From CAXXIC01 sp964534355 (GTDB lineage: Bacteria; Bacteroidota; Bacteroidia; Bacteroidales; UBA7332), in assembly GCA_964534355.1 (NCBI GenBank), contig CAZHNZ010000024.1, positions 1 through 41,161 of the forward strand: a stretch of 41,161 nucleotides of DNA, written 5' to 3'. The position numbers and the translations under genes are program-made. The notes beneath the pieces were generated by a model, which did not search any database, was not told the DNA's origin, and was given only the letters and a program-made list of their open reading frames with translations. Below are positions 7,489 through 16,190 of this stretch, one piece after another. The first letter of the stretch is position 1; every line of letters begins with the position of its first letter.

Positions 7489-7947
7489 CTACCTCAGTCG
7501 ATCCAACGAACGAACCAACTCTTCATCAGCACGTATAGCCCGTATAGCAAACACATTCAATACAAGAGCTGCAAACGGAATAAAAGTAACAAATGGAACA
7601 AGAGAAAACACAGCCTGCAGCGAATCCTTAATCATAAAATAATAAACTATTGACACCACATAAAATAAAAGCATCAAAGCCAGATTACCCGAGGCTAGTT
7701 TGATTTGCATCTTCCGGTTTTTAAATAAAAAAATTGTCACTAACGCAACCAGTGAGACAACAATAGCAAGCAACAACAACGGTAGAGTGCTATACGCCAC
7801 ACCTGCATCGCCGGCCTTATATACGCCGGAGAGCGTCATATTATATAGCCCTGCGGGTGCAGCAAATTCGCCCACAGGCACAAAACAAAGGACAGCCATC
7901 AACACTGTCACCGCCAACAAATACAACGATTGAATTCTTTGAATCAT
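7489..7947 (-). CDS. DUF4293 family integral membrane protein
   Basis: The 152-residue protein begins MIQRIQSLYLLA, the typical opening of the Bacteroidota-specific DUF4293 family. It has about four membrane segments (near residues 7-26, 52-74, 85-108 and 115-137) and a charged C-terminal tail. Function is unknown. It lies 126 bp downstream of rpoZ and follows bamD-rpoZ in the same direction, a conserved order in the phylum, so it is probably the last gene of that transcript here. Its stop codon abuts the GC-rich repeat block of the accessory island. Confidence 0.82.
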   Translation of the reverse strand: MIQRIQSLYLLAVTVLMAVLCFVPVGEFAAPAGLYNMTLSGVYKAGDAGVAYSTLPLLLLAIVVSLVALVTIFLFKNRKMQIKLASGNLALMLLFYVVSIVYYFMIKDSLQAVFSLVPFVTFIPFAALVLNVFAIRAIRADEELVRSLDRLR

Positions 7948-8073
7948 AGATCTAATTTTTAGTCAAAAAGAGAGGGATATGATCGACCTGTTTAGCTCGC
8001 AACATACCCCTCACGGTTATTCATTTTCTGCATATCTCACAATAGTTCTATTGCAAAACAGAGATAAAAATCA

Positions 8074-8400
8074 TTACAATTTATCCTTCAACGGATTTTT
8101 GTGATATACTTTTCCCTCGAGGTATTCCTGAGTGGCAATAAGTACAGGCTTGGGCAATTTCTCGTAATAGCGCGAAATTTCGATTTGCTCTCTGTTCTCA
8201 AACACCTCTTCTAAACTGTCGTTGAAAGAGGCAAACTCCTGAAGTTTTTTCTCCAAATCTGATTTCATTTCTACCGAAATCTGATTCGCTCTTTTACCGA
8301 TAATACGAACAGTTTCGTAAACACTTCCAGTATCAGCCGACATTGTCATCATGTCGCGGGTAATTGTGTTGCTCGGTGCGTTGGTTTTTTTGTAGTCCAT
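8074..8400 (-). CDS. rpoZ: DNA-directed RNA polymerase omega subunit (Bacteroidota type)
   Basis: The 108-residue protein contains 'SVYETVRIIGKRANQISVEMKSDLEKKL', the core of the omega/Rpb6 fold that binds the beta' subunit C-terminus and helps assemble RNA polymerase. In the phylum this gene regularly sits directly after bamD; here the gap to bamD is 12 bp, so the two are co-transcribed. The acidic middle part ('FNDSLEEVFENREQIE') and the 'YLEGKVYHKNP' end are usual for Bacteroidota omega proteins, which are longer than the E. coli one in this region. Confidence 0.85.
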   Translation of the reverse strand: MDYKKTNAPSNTITRDMMTMSADTGSVYETVRIIGKRANQISVEMKSDLEKKLQEFASFNDSLEEVFENREQIEISRYYEKLPKPVLIATQEYLEGKVYHKNPLKDKL

Positions 8401-8412
8401 ATTCTGTAATAA

Positions 8413-9219
8413 TTAATTTTTTACGTTTCGTTGTGCATCTTCCAGCATTTTGCCGGCCTCTTTCATAAATTTACCTTCAGGAAACTCATTTTTGTAGCTG
8501 TAGAACTCATCTACCACATCTCTGAATCGTCCTGTTTTCTTTTCTTCAATACTGTTTACGGCCTGATTGTATTTGGCTTTCAGAATTAAAAATGCAAAAT
8601 CTTCTTTGTATTTTGAGAACGGATAGCTCTTGATTGCGTTTTGAGAAACTATCGTACACGACAAATAGTTGTCTATCCCCATATAATCGCCCAGGTTGTA
8701 GTAAAGACGGGCATTCAACAACTCTTTATAAGCCAGTTTTTCCTGCAATTCGAACATGATATCCTGTGCCTCTTTTGTCTTTTCGCTTTGCGGAAAATAT
8801 TCCAGAAACATCTGCACTTCGTTAATTGCACGGTAGTTTTGACTTTGGTCTAACCGGGGATCCGGCGAATCGAGATAGTAACTTTTTGCGGAATAGAATC
8901 GGGACAGTTCTGTAAATTCTCCCTTCGGATAGGTGTTGTAATAGGTGGTGAATGTTTGCGCCGCAGTAGAATAGTCTTTGCTACCCAAATAACACTGCCC
9001 CATCAGATAAAGAGACTCTTCGGCTTTATCTGTTCCTTTATATATAGGAACAAGCTCCTCAAGCAAGGTATAAGCCTTGTAGTACTTTTTATTTTCGTAG
9101 CATTTTTTGGCGTATTCGTATTTGTAGTCGTAATCTGTACTTTTCAAAACCTTGTTAAACTCATTGCAAGAGGTTGCGAGAAGCATAAAGGCTAATAACG
9201 AAACAATGTAATTCTTCAT
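8413..9219 (-). CDS. bamD: Outer membrane assembly lipoprotein BamD
   Basis: The protein helps fold beta-barrel proteins into the outer membrane as part of the BAM complex. The start at 9219 (MKNYIVSLL) gives 268 residues with a lipoprotein signal peptide and lipobox L-L-A-T-S-C18. An upstream in-frame TTG at 9240 is rejected because it overlaps a TAATTTTG promoter element (9238-9245). After Cys18 come TPR-like repeats typical of BamD: 'YEYAKKCYENKKYYKAYTLL', 'ESLYLMGQCYLGSKDYSTAA', and 'YPKGEFTELSRFYSAKSYY' near the middle. It heads the bamD-rpoZ-DUF4293 run. Confidence 0.92.
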   Translation of the reverse strand: MKNYIVSLLAFMLLATSCNEFNKVLKSTDYDYKYEYAKKCYENKKYYKAYTLLEELVPIYKGTDKAEESLYLMGQCYLGSKDYSTAAQTFTTYYNTYPKGEFTELSRFYSAKSYYLDSPDPRLDQSQNYRAINEVQMFLEYFPQSEKTKEAQDIMFELQEKLAYKELLNARLYYNLGDYMGIDNYLSCTIVSQNAIKSYPFSKYKEDFAFLILKAKYNQAVNSIEEKKTGRFRDVVDEFYSYKNEFPEGKFMKEAGKMLEDAQRNVKN

Positions 9220-9237
9220 TTTTACAAATTTAGCTGG

Positions 9238-9245
9238 CAAAATTA
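9238..9245 (-). promoter_or_regulatory. Probable bamD promoter -7 element
   Basis: Read on the minus strand, 9245-9238 is TAATTTTG, matching TAnnTTTG. It would give a leader of only about 10-15 nt before the ATG at 9219. No TTTG -33 element was found at the right distance. Confidence 0.45.
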
Positions 9246-9343
9246 GCCATTTCAGGTTGAATATAAAAATTTATCTGTTATTTTTAACGCTAAATGACGG
9301 TAAATCGTATGTATTGGAACCATAAAATGAAATAAAAAACTTT

Positions 9344-9360
9344 GCAGACTCACGATCTGC
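9344..9360 (-). terminator. Possible short terminator hairpin overlapping the end of the small membrane protein gene
   Basis: GCAGA (9344-9348) pairs with TCTGC (9356-9360). On the minus strand it is followed by AAAGTTTTTTATTT. The stem is only 5 bp, so the call is weak. Confidence 0.35.
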
Positions 9361-9553
9361 TTTTCTTTTGCTCTTTGAGCTTCTCTTTCTTTACATTAAA
9401 AAAGTGTAATAAGCCGATAATTACGAGCTGACCGGCAATAATCAGAAAATAGCGGATCCAGTCTCCACTTTTCTGATAGATGGGAAAAACCACGACGGCC
9501 ATCACAATAAGGTAAATCAATAAGATCACTGAAACAACAAGAGGCTTCTTCAT
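9350..9553 (-). CDS. Small two-helix membrane protein of unknown function
   Basis: The 67-residue protein has two hydrophobic helices (about 5-26 and 35-54) and a strongly basic C-terminal tail rich in Lys. The start MKKPLVVSVILL is a good inner-membrane signal anchor. It is divergent from the glycosidase-like gene and upstream of bamD on the same strand, separated from it by 130 bp. The clean hydrophobic pattern over the whole frame argues that it is coding. No function can be assigned. Confidence 0.6.
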   Translation of the reverse strand: MKKPLVVSVILLIYLIVMAVVVFPIYQKSGDWIRYFLIIAGQLVIIGLLHFFNVKKEKLKEQKKSRS

Positions 9554-9572
9554 GGGAAACTATTTTTATATT

Positions 9573-9601
9573 TTTGAATCTGATTATTATGCCTAACTTT
9601 G
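9573..9601 (+). promoter_or_regulatory. Promoter of the GHL10-like gene (TTTG-N17-TAACTTTG)
   Basis: TTTG at 9573-9576 and TAACTTTG at 9594-9601, 17 bp apart, match the Bacteroidota -33/-7 consensus. Transcription would begin about 20 nt before the ATG at 9631. Confidence 0.65.
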
Positions 9602-9630
9602 CACGCTTACACCATAGCTAGTAAACATTT

Positions 9631-11079
9631 ATGTACAAAATAACAATTCTTAGTCTGTTTCTGTTCTGCACATCTCTCTTCGGACAATCGCCTAAACACG
9701 AAATAAGAGCCGCCTGGATAACCACCGCCTGGCGTCTGGACTGGCCTCAAACAGTGGCCAAAGATAATGCTTCTGCACTGAAACAACAAGCTGAACTGAT
9801 AAGAATATTGGACAAGCTGCAGTTTTTAAACTTCAACACCGTTTTTCTACAGGTGAGAATGCGAAATGATGTGATCTATCCATCAAAACTGGAGGGTTGG
9901 AGTTCGATGGTATCCGGTGTTTCGAATCAATCGCCCGGATACGACCCATTGGCTTTTGCGGTAGAAGAGTGCCACAAGCGCGGTCTGGAGTGCCATGCCT
10001 GGATGATTACCGTCCCGCTCGGAAACACCAAACAGGCCAAAGAGCTCAGAGAATGGTCTATTCTGAAAAAAGAACCCGACCTGTGCAAGAATATTAATGA
10101 AGAGTGGTATCTGGACCCGGGTAACCCCGAAAGCGCAAAGTACCTGGCCAGACTGGCGGGTGAAATGGTATCGAATTACGATATCGACGGAATACACCTC
10201 GACTACATTCGTTACCCGGAACTGGGTTCGTTTCCCGACAGCAAAACGAAACTGAAATCCGGAAGTTCACAATCACTTGCCGACTGGCGCCGGTCGAATA
10301 TTAATCGCATTGTTTATACTATCTATGATGCCGTAAAGGAGATTAAGCCGTGGGTTCAGGTGAGCTCATCCCCCCTGGGTAAACATAGCGATCTGCCCAA
10401 TTTATCATCAAAAGGATGGAACGGGTATCACAAAGTTTTTCAGGATGCCAAAACCTGGCTGAATGCCGGAAAGCACGATTTCATAGCACCGATGCTCTAT
10501 TTCAGGGAACCGATATTCGAACCATTTCTGGCCGATTGGAAACAGGAATCCAACGGTCGCCCCATTGCCGCAGGCATTGCCTTGTATATGATGAACGAAT
10601 CGGGCTGGAAATATCAGACCATTTCGAATGAAATAAAAATGACCCGTAAACTCAACTGCGGACAATCCTATTTCCGCACCGAATCATTGATGAAGAATAC
10701 AAAAAACTGTGCCGATTCAATTAAAATGAACGAATACAGATACCCGGCGCTTCTGCCGCCCATGAGTTGGATAAGCTCAGAAAAACCGGCTGCACCCAAA
10801 CAGTTCACCGTTGCACAATCGGGAAACAACATTGTGTTTAGCTGGATAGCTCTACCGGGTAAAAACAAAATTACCTATACTATATATTACTCTACCAACA
10901 AAAAAATTGAGACCAACGACGCCCGTCATATTTTGTTTTGCCGCCAAACCGGCAACAAGGTAATATTGGAGATACCCTCCGATTTCAGAGGCGACTACTA
11001 TTTTGCGGTCACAAGCAACGACCGGTATCACAACGAAAGCAATCTCTCGCGCATTGCAAAGGTGAGATTTTTGCGCTAA
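9631..11079 (+). CDS. Secreted GHL10 (YngK/DUF187-like) glycoside-hydrolase-like protein
   Basis: The 482-residue protein starts with a signal peptide (residues 1-19, ending S-L-F-G-Q). From residue ~24, 'EIRAAWITTAWRLDWPQ' and 'LQFLNFNTVFLQVRMRNDVIYPS' are hallmark strands of the GHL10 TIM barrel, followed by 'YDPLAFAVEECHKRGLECHAWM'. The segment 183-196 (Y-D-I-D-G-I-H-L-D-Y-I-R-Y-P) holds the conserved acidic residues D186 and D191 typical of the active-site strand. The last ~95 residues ('PAAPKQFTVAQSGNNIVFSW') look like a fibronectin type III domain. Relatives are envelope enzymes thought to act on cell-wall or other glycans; the substrate here is unknown. It has its own promoter and is not linked to the susCD pair. 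Confidence 0.85.
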   Translation: MYKITILSLFLFCTSLFGQSPKHEIRAAWITTAWRLDWPQTVAKDNASALKQQAELIRILDKLQFLNFNTVFLQVRMRNDVIYPSKLEGWSSMVSGVSNQSPGYDPLAFAVEECHKRGLECHAWMITVPLGNTKQAKELREWSILKKEPDLCKNINEEWYLDPGNPESAKYLARLAGEMVSNYDIDGIHLDYIRYPELGSFPDSKTKLKSGSSQSLADWRRSNINRIVYTIYDAVKEIKPWVQVSSSPLGKHSDLPNLSSKGWNGYHKVFQDAKTWLNAGKHDFIAPMLYFREPIFEPFLADWKQESNGRPIAAGIALYMMNESGWKYQTISNEIKMTRKLNCGQSYFRTESLMKNTKNCADSIKMNEYRYPALLPPMSWISSEKPAAPKQFTVAQSGNNIVFSWIALPGKNKITYTIYYSTNKKIETNDARHILFCRQTGNKVILEIPSDFRGDYYFAVTSNDRYHNESNLSRIAKVRFLR

Positions 11080-11200
11080 TTATTCCAATAGTGAGGTAAA
11101 CTGAAATCATAAAATAAGAGAACAGAATTCAGTTTGTGGCTGTGAAATTTAAATTCATTAAAAAAAATAGAGTAGAAAAGTGCAAAATTGCAATCTCAAG

Positions 11201-11231
11201 TTTGCAAAATCGGCATTTTATTGTAAATTTG
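11201..11231 (+). promoter_or_regulatory. Promoter of the AAA ATPase gene (TTTG-N19-TAAATTTG)
   Basis: TTTG at 11201-11204 and TAAATTTG at 11224-11231 are 19 bp apart. The predicted transcript starts near 11238, about 17 nt before the GTG at 11255, which supports that start. Confidence 0.65.
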
Positions 11232-11254
11232 CATCGTTCTTTTAGCAAATAACA

Positions 11255-12427
11255 GTGGAAGCATTTTACCTGACTCATAATTATCTGATCAAAAACATAC
11301 AACCGACGGTCAGACGCGGTTTAATGGATGAAATAGACTGGAATAACAGTTTGATTGGAATTAAGGGCTCCAGGGGTGTAGGTAAGACTACATTTTTGCT
11401 TCAGTATGCCAAAGAAAACTTCGGAACGGATCGTTCATGTCTATACATTAACATGAATAATTTCTATTTTACGGAGTGTACGATGTTTGAATTTGCACAG
11501 AGATTCAGCGAAAACGGAGGAAGAACATTGTTGATAGACCAGGTTTTTAAGTATCCCAACTGGTCGGAGGAGTTGAAATTGTGTCACGACAAAATACCCG
11601 GATTGAAGATTGTATTTACCGGTACCTCAGCCATGCGTTTAAAAGAGGAGAATCCTGTTTTGTACGGATTGGTAGATTCATACTATCTGAGAGGTTTTTC
11701 GTATCGGGAATACCTGAACCTGATGTCGAACAACGAGTTTGGGGCATATACATTGAAAGAAATTCTGGAGAATCACAAAGAAATAGCCGAACAGATTTGT
11801 GAAAAGACAGATCCCCTACTCTATTTCGAAAATTACCTGCAACATGGCTTTTACCCGTTTTTTCTTGAAAAAAGAAATTTCAACGAGACTCTGGTCAAAA
11901 CCATGAACCTGATGATAGAGAGCGATATTTTCTTCCTGAAACAGATTGAACTTTCGTACTATCAGAAAATCAGAAAATTGCTCTATTTACTGGCCAATAG
12001 CACTGGCCCGATAAATATCAGTCAGCTGAGTGCAGGTATCAACACATCGCGGGCAACAGTGATGAATTACATTAAATATCTGAAAGATGCACGTCTGATA
12101 AATATGCTTTATCCCGAAAATGAAGATTTTCCTAAAAAGCCCGCTCAGATATATTTGCATAATTCGAATCTGATTTATCCGCTTGTTCGTGAAATTGATG
12201 AGCAAAATGTACTGGAAACCTTTTTCTACAATGTTTTGTACAAAGACAATACATTGAATGTTGGTCTGAAAAACAGTCATTTCCTGGTCAATTCAGAGTT
12301 CAATTTCAGAATAGAAAAAGACAACATCAAAGGAAAAATAAATCCGGATTTCTATTATGCCCGGCAAGGTATCACTGTTGGAAATGACAATTGCATACCT
12401 TTATGGCTATTCGGATTTCTATATTAG
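11255..12427 (+). CDS. AAA_14-type ATPase (DUF4143-like family)
   Basis: The 390-residue protein starts at GTG. Walker A is G38-S-R-G-V-G-K-T-T46. The Walker B strand is T-L-L-I-D95-Q96-V, where a Glu normally follows the Asp. 'KIVFTGTSAMRL' is the sensor strand and 'YYLRGFSYREYLNL' is typical of the family. A winged-helix segment follows ('INISQLSAGINTSRATVMNYIKYLKDARLI'). The C-terminal part ('ETFFYNVLYK' to 'EFNFRIEK') resembles the nuclease-like fold of DUF4143 proteins but lacks a convincing active site. Such ATPases are common in Bacteroidales and mostly uncharacterised. It lies 175 bp after the GHL10 gene and 61 bp before nifJ. Confidence 0.85.
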   Translation: MEAFYLTHNYLIKNIQPTVRRGLMDEIDWNNSLIGIKGSRGVGKTTFLLQYAKENFGTDRSCLYINMNNFYFTECTMFEFAQRFSENGGRTLLIDQVFKYPNWSEELKLCHDKIPGLKIVFTGTSAMRLKEENPVLYGLVDSYYLRGFSYREYLNLMSNNEFGAYTLKEILENHKEIAEQICEKTDPLLYFENYLQHGFYPFFLEKRNFNETLVKTMNLMIESDIFFLKQIELSYYQKIRKLLYLLANSTGPINISQLSAGINTSRATVMNYIKYLKDARLINMLYPENEDFPKKPAQIYLHNSNLIYPLVREIDEQNVLETFFYNVLYKDNTLNVGLKNSHFLVNSEFNFRIEKDNIKGKINPDFYYARQGITVGNDNCIPLWLFGFLY

Positions 12428-12488
12428 AATAAAAAATCGCAAACAAATAATCAAAAAACAAACCAATTTACATCAATAATTAACAACT

Positions 12489-15400
12489 ATGACAAAACAA
12501 AAAAAGTTTTTGACATGTGATGGAAATCAGGCTGCTGCACATATCGCGTATATGTTTAGCGAAGTAGCCGGAATTTACCCCATTACTCCGTCGTCGACTA
12601 TGGCTGAGTATGTCGATGAGTGGGCTGCTGCCGGAAGAAAAAACATCTTCGGCGAAACAGTTAAGGTAGAAGAAATGCAATCAGAGGCAGGTGCTGCCGG
12701 TGTTGTACACGGTTCGTTGCAGGCTGGTGCTCTGACAACTACGTTTACGGCATCTCAGGGTTTGTTGCTGATGATACCAAACATGTACAAAATTGCCGGT
12801 GAATTGTTGCCGTCTGTTTTCCACGTTTCAGCACGTGCATTGGCTGCACAGGCTCTTTCTATCTTTGGTGACCACCAGGATGTAATGGCTGCACGCCAAA
12901 CCGGTTTTGCGATGTTGGCAACCGGATCTGTGCAAGAGGTAATGGATTTGGCTGGTGTGGCACATTTGGCTACGTTGACTTCACGCATTCCTTTTATGCA
13001 CTTCTTTGATGGTTTCCGTACTTCTCACGAAATACAAAAAATCGAAGCTCTGAGCAACGAAGATTTGGCTCCGTTTATCGATCAGGAAGCATTGGCTGCA
13101 TTCCGCGATCGTGCTTTGAACCCCGAAAGTCCTGTGGCTCGCGGTATGGCTCAAAATCCGGACATCTACTTCCAGGCTCGTGAGGCTTGTAATCCTTTCT
13201 ACGATGCCGTTCCCGGAATCGTTCAGGACTATATGGACAAAGTGGCTACCGTTACCGGTCGTCAGTATCACCTGTTTGATTATGATGGTGCACCGGATGC
13301 AGACCGCGTAATCATCGCTATGGGTTCTGCTACAGAGGCTATCCGCGAAACTATCGACTACCTGACAGAAAAAGGTGAAAAAGTAGGTTTGGTTTCAGTT
13401 CGTCTGTATCGTCCATTCTCTCCAAAGCATTTATTGGCAGCTATCCCTGCTACAGTAAAACAAATTGCTGTATTGGATCGTACCAAAGAGCCGGGCGCAA
13501 GCGGAGAACCTTTGTTCCTGGATGTTAAAGAAGCATTCTACGGAAAACCAAACGCACCTGTTATTGTAGGTGGTCGTTACGGTTTGTCTTCTAAAGATAC
13601 AACTCCTGCTCAAATATTGTCAGTTTACGAAAATCTTTCGATGAAAGAGCCTAAAAATGGCTTCACTATTGGTATCGAGGATGATGTTACCTTTACTTCA
13701 TTGCCTAAAAAAGAGGAAATTGTATTCGAAGGTGGACCTTTCGAAGCTAAATTCTACGGTTTGGGTGCTGATGGTACTGTAGGTGCCAACAAAAACTCTA
13801 TCAAAATTATTGGTGACAACACCGACAAATATTCTCAGGCTTACTTCGCTTACGACTCTAAAAAATCGGGCGGATTTACCTGTTCTCACCTCCGTTTTGG
13901 TGACAAACCTATTCGTTCTACCTATTTGGTTAATACTCCTGACTTCGTAGCATGTCACGTACCTGCTTACCTGCGTCTGTATGATGTAACCAAAGGTTTG
14001 AAGAAAAACGGTACATTCCTTTTGAACTCCGTATGGAGTGCTGAAGAAACCAAAAATCACCTTCCTGATTTCGTTAAAGCTTATCTGGCTAAAAACAACA
14101 TCAGCTTCTACATCATCAATGCTACCGAGATTGCAACAGAAATCGGACTGGGTAACCGTACCAATACTATTCTTCAATCAGCATTCTTCAAAATTACCGG
14201 CGTAATTCCTTACGAACTTGCCGTTCAGCAAATGAAGAAAGCGATTGTGAAATCGTATGGTAACAAAGGTGAGAAGATTGTTAACATGAACTATGCAGCG
14301 GTTGACCGTGGTGGTGATGTTATCAAGGTAGAAGTTCCTGCAGAATGGGCAAACCTTGAATCTTCTTTTGCTTTGGATCAAAACGAAGCTCCTGAATTCA
14401 TCAATAAAGTTGTTCGTCCGGTAAATGCACAAACAGGTGATGATCTTCCTGTATCTGCATTCAAAGGTCGCGAAGACGGAACCTGGGATCAGGGAACATC
14501 TAAATATGAGAAACGTGGTGTAGCTGCATATGTACCTGTTTGGAAACCTGAAAACTGTATTCAGTGTAACCAATGTGCATATGTTTGTCCTCACGCTGCT
14601 ATCCGTCCGTTTGTATTGGATGCAGAAGAACAAGCTAAAGCTCCTGCTTTTGACACCCTGAAAACAAACGGTAAACAATTTGCCGGAACAGCTTTCCGTA
14701 TCCAGGTTGACGTTCTCGACTGTATGGGTTGCGGTAACTGTCCTGATGTTTGCCCGGGCAACAAAGGAAACAAAGCTCTCGAAATGGTGGCTATCGAGTC
14801 ACAATACGACAATCAGGCTAATTGGGATTTCTGCGTAACTGAAGTTAAATCAAAACAACATTTGGTGGATACTAAAGCTAACGTGAAAAACTCTCAGTTT
14901 GCAACTCCATTGTTTGAGTTCTCTGGTGCATGTGCTGGTTGTGGTGAAACTCCATACGTTAAATTGCTGTCTCAATTGTTTGGAGACCGTCAGATGATTG
15001 CTAATGCTACAGGTTGTACTTCAATCTATTCTGGTTCAGCTCCTTCTACTCCTTATACTCAAAATGAAAACGGACACGGACCGGCATGGGCCAACTCTTT
15101 GTTCGAAGACAATGCAGAGTTTGGTTTGGGTATGTTCCTCGCTACTGAAAAAATGCGTGACCGTATCCAGCTTAAAATGGAAGAGGCTATCTCTTGCGGA
15201 TGCTGCTCAGACGAATTGAAAGGTTTGTTTACTGAGTGGATTGCCAACCGCGAAAATGCAGATGCTACAGTTGAGCTGACTGCAAAAATCGTTCCTTTAG
15301 TAGAAGCCTGCGATTGCGAGCCTTGCAAAGTTATCGCTTCGATGAAAAAATTGTTGATCAAGAAATCACAATGGATCATTGGTGGTGATGGTTGGGCTTA

Positions 15401-16034
15401 TGATATCGGATTCGGTGGTTTGGATCACGTGATTGCTTCGGGCAAAGATGTAAACATTTTGGTAGTTGATACTGAGGTTTACTCTAACACCGGTGGTCAG
15501 TCATCTAAATCTACTCCGGTGGGTGCTATTGCTAAATTTGCTGCTTCGGGTAAGAAAATCCGTAAAAAAGATCTTGGTTTGATCGCTACAACATACGGTT
15601 ATGTATATGTTGCTCAAATTGGAATCGGAGCAAATCAGGCACAAACGCTGAAAGCAATCCGCGAAGCTGAGGCATATCCCGGACCATCATTGATTATCGC
15701 TTACTCTCCTTGTATTGCTCACGGACCTCTTGCAGGTATGGGTAAAACTCAGGAAGAGGGTGCTAAAGCGGTAGAATGTGGATACTGGCACCTGTGGCGC
15801 TACAACCCTGCTCTCGAAGCAGAAGGAAAGAATCCATTTATTCTGGACTCTAAAGAGCCGGATTGGAGCAAATTCCAGGACTTCCTGAAGGGTGAGGTTC
15901 GCTACACATCATTGTTAAAACAATTCCCTGAGCAAGCCAAAGAATTGTTTGTTGTAGCTGAAGAAAATGCAAAATGGCGTTTAGCTAACTACAAACGTTT
16001 AGCTGCTATGGATTTCGGTAAAAGCGAAGAGTAA
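12489..16034 (+). CDS. nifJ: Pyruvate:ferredoxin (flavodoxin) oxidoreductase
   Basis: This single-chain 1181-residue enzyme converts pyruvate and CoA to acetyl-CoA and CO2 while reducing ferredoxin, the central step of anaerobic pyruvate use. All domains are present in order: the N-terminal pyruvate-binding domain ('YPITPSSTMAEYVDEWAA'), the gamma-like domain (~430-620), and a two-cluster ferredoxin domain with C690-x2-C693-x2-C696-x3-C700 and C745-x2-C748-x2-C751-x3-C755. The TPP domain has C815-x2-C818 for the proximal 4Fe-4S cluster and G966-D-G-W-A-Y-D-I-G followed by 'DTEVYSNTGGQ' for Mg-TPP. Length is normal and no motif is broken. Synonymous codons look more biased than in neighbours, consistent with high expression. 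I saw no TAnnTTTG promoter directly upstream. A terminator follows the gene. Confidence 0.97.
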   Translation: MTKQKKFLTCDGNQAAAHIAYMFSEVAGIYPITPSSTMAEYVDEWAAAGRKNIFGETVKVEEMQSEAGAAGVVHGSLQAGALTTTFTASQGLLLMIPNMYKIAGELLPSVFHVSARALAAQALSIFGDHQDVMAARQTGFAMLATGSVQEVMDLAGVAHLATLTSRIPFMHFFDGFRTSHEIQKIEALSNEDLAPFIDQEALAAFRDRALNPESPVARGMAQNPDIYFQAREACNPFYDAVPGIVQDYMDKVATVTGRQYHLFDYDGAPDADRVIIAMGSATEAIRETIDYLTEKGEKVGLVSVRLYRPFSPKHLLAAIPATVKQIAVLDRTKEPGASGEPLFLDVKEAFYGKPNAPVIVGGRYGLSSKDTTPAQILSVYENLSMKEPKNGFTIGIEDDVTFTSLPKKEEIVFEGGPFEAKFYGLGADGTVGANKNSIKIIGDNTDKYSQAYFAYDSKKSGGFTCSHLRFGDKPIRSTYLVNTPDFVACHVPAYLRLYDVTKGLKKNGTFLLNSVWSAEETKNHLPDFVKAYLAKNNISFYIINATEIATEIGLGNRTNTILQSAFFKITGVIPYELAVQQMKKAIVKSYGNKGEKIVNMNYAAVDRGGDVIKVEVPAEWANLESSFALDQNEAPEFINKVVRPVNAQTGDDLPVSAFKGREDGTWDQGTSKYEKRGVAAYVPVWKPENCIQCNQCAYVCPHAAIRPFVLDAEEQAKAPAFDTLKTNGKQFAGTAFRIQVDVLDCMGCGNCPDVCPGNKGNKALEMVAIESQYDNQANWDFCVTEVKSKQHLVDTKANVKNSQFATPLFEFSGACAGCGETPYVKLLSQLFGDRQMIANATGCTSIYSGSAPSTPYTQNENGHGPAWANSLFEDNAEFGLGMFLATEKMRDRIQLKMEEAISCGCCSDELKGLFTEWIANRENADATVELTAKIVPLVEACDCEPCKVIASMKKLLIKKSQWIIGGDGWAYDIGFGGLDHVIASGKDVNILVVDTEVYSNTGGQSSKSTPVGAIAKFAASGKKIRKKDLGLIATTYGYVYVAQIGIGANQAQTLKAIREAEAYPGPSLIIAYSPCIAHGPLAGMGKTQEEGAKAVECGYWHLWRYNPALEAEGKNPFILDSKEPDWSKFQDFLKGEVRYTSLLKQFPEQAKELFVVAEENAKWRLANYKRLAAMDFGKSEE

Positions 16035-16061
16035 TATCCGAATTACATGATAATATCAAAA

Positions 16062-16156
16062 GGCTGTCTCAAAATAAAATTTGAGGCAGCTTTTTTTTGC
16101 AATATACACGATATAGTACAAAAGAGGCTGCCTCCTTTGAATTATGAGACAGCCTC
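16062..16156. terminator. Nested double terminator between converging nifJ and susD
   Basis: Hairpin 1 (GCTGTCTCAAA 16063-16073 with TTTGAGGCAGC 16080-16090, one G-U pair) ends in eight T and terminates nifJ. Hairpin 2 (GAGGCTGCCTC 16124-16134 with GAGACAGCCTC 16146-16156) is followed on the minus strand by TTTT and terminates susD. The two hairpins are also inverse copies of each other: GGCTGTCTCA (16062-16071) is complementary to 16145-16154, and 16083-16090 to 16127-16134. Confidence 0.8.
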
Positions 16157-16190
16157 CTGTTATTTTAGAAAAATTAATCAAGACCTTATA

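Noticed and set aside
7361..7642. Rightward 93-codon open frame
   Set aside because: It runs out of the repeat block and over the end of the DUF4293 gene on the other strand.
9220..9240. TTG start adding seven residues to BamD
   Set aside because: It overlaps the predicted -7 element and puts extra residues before a standard lipoprotein signal.
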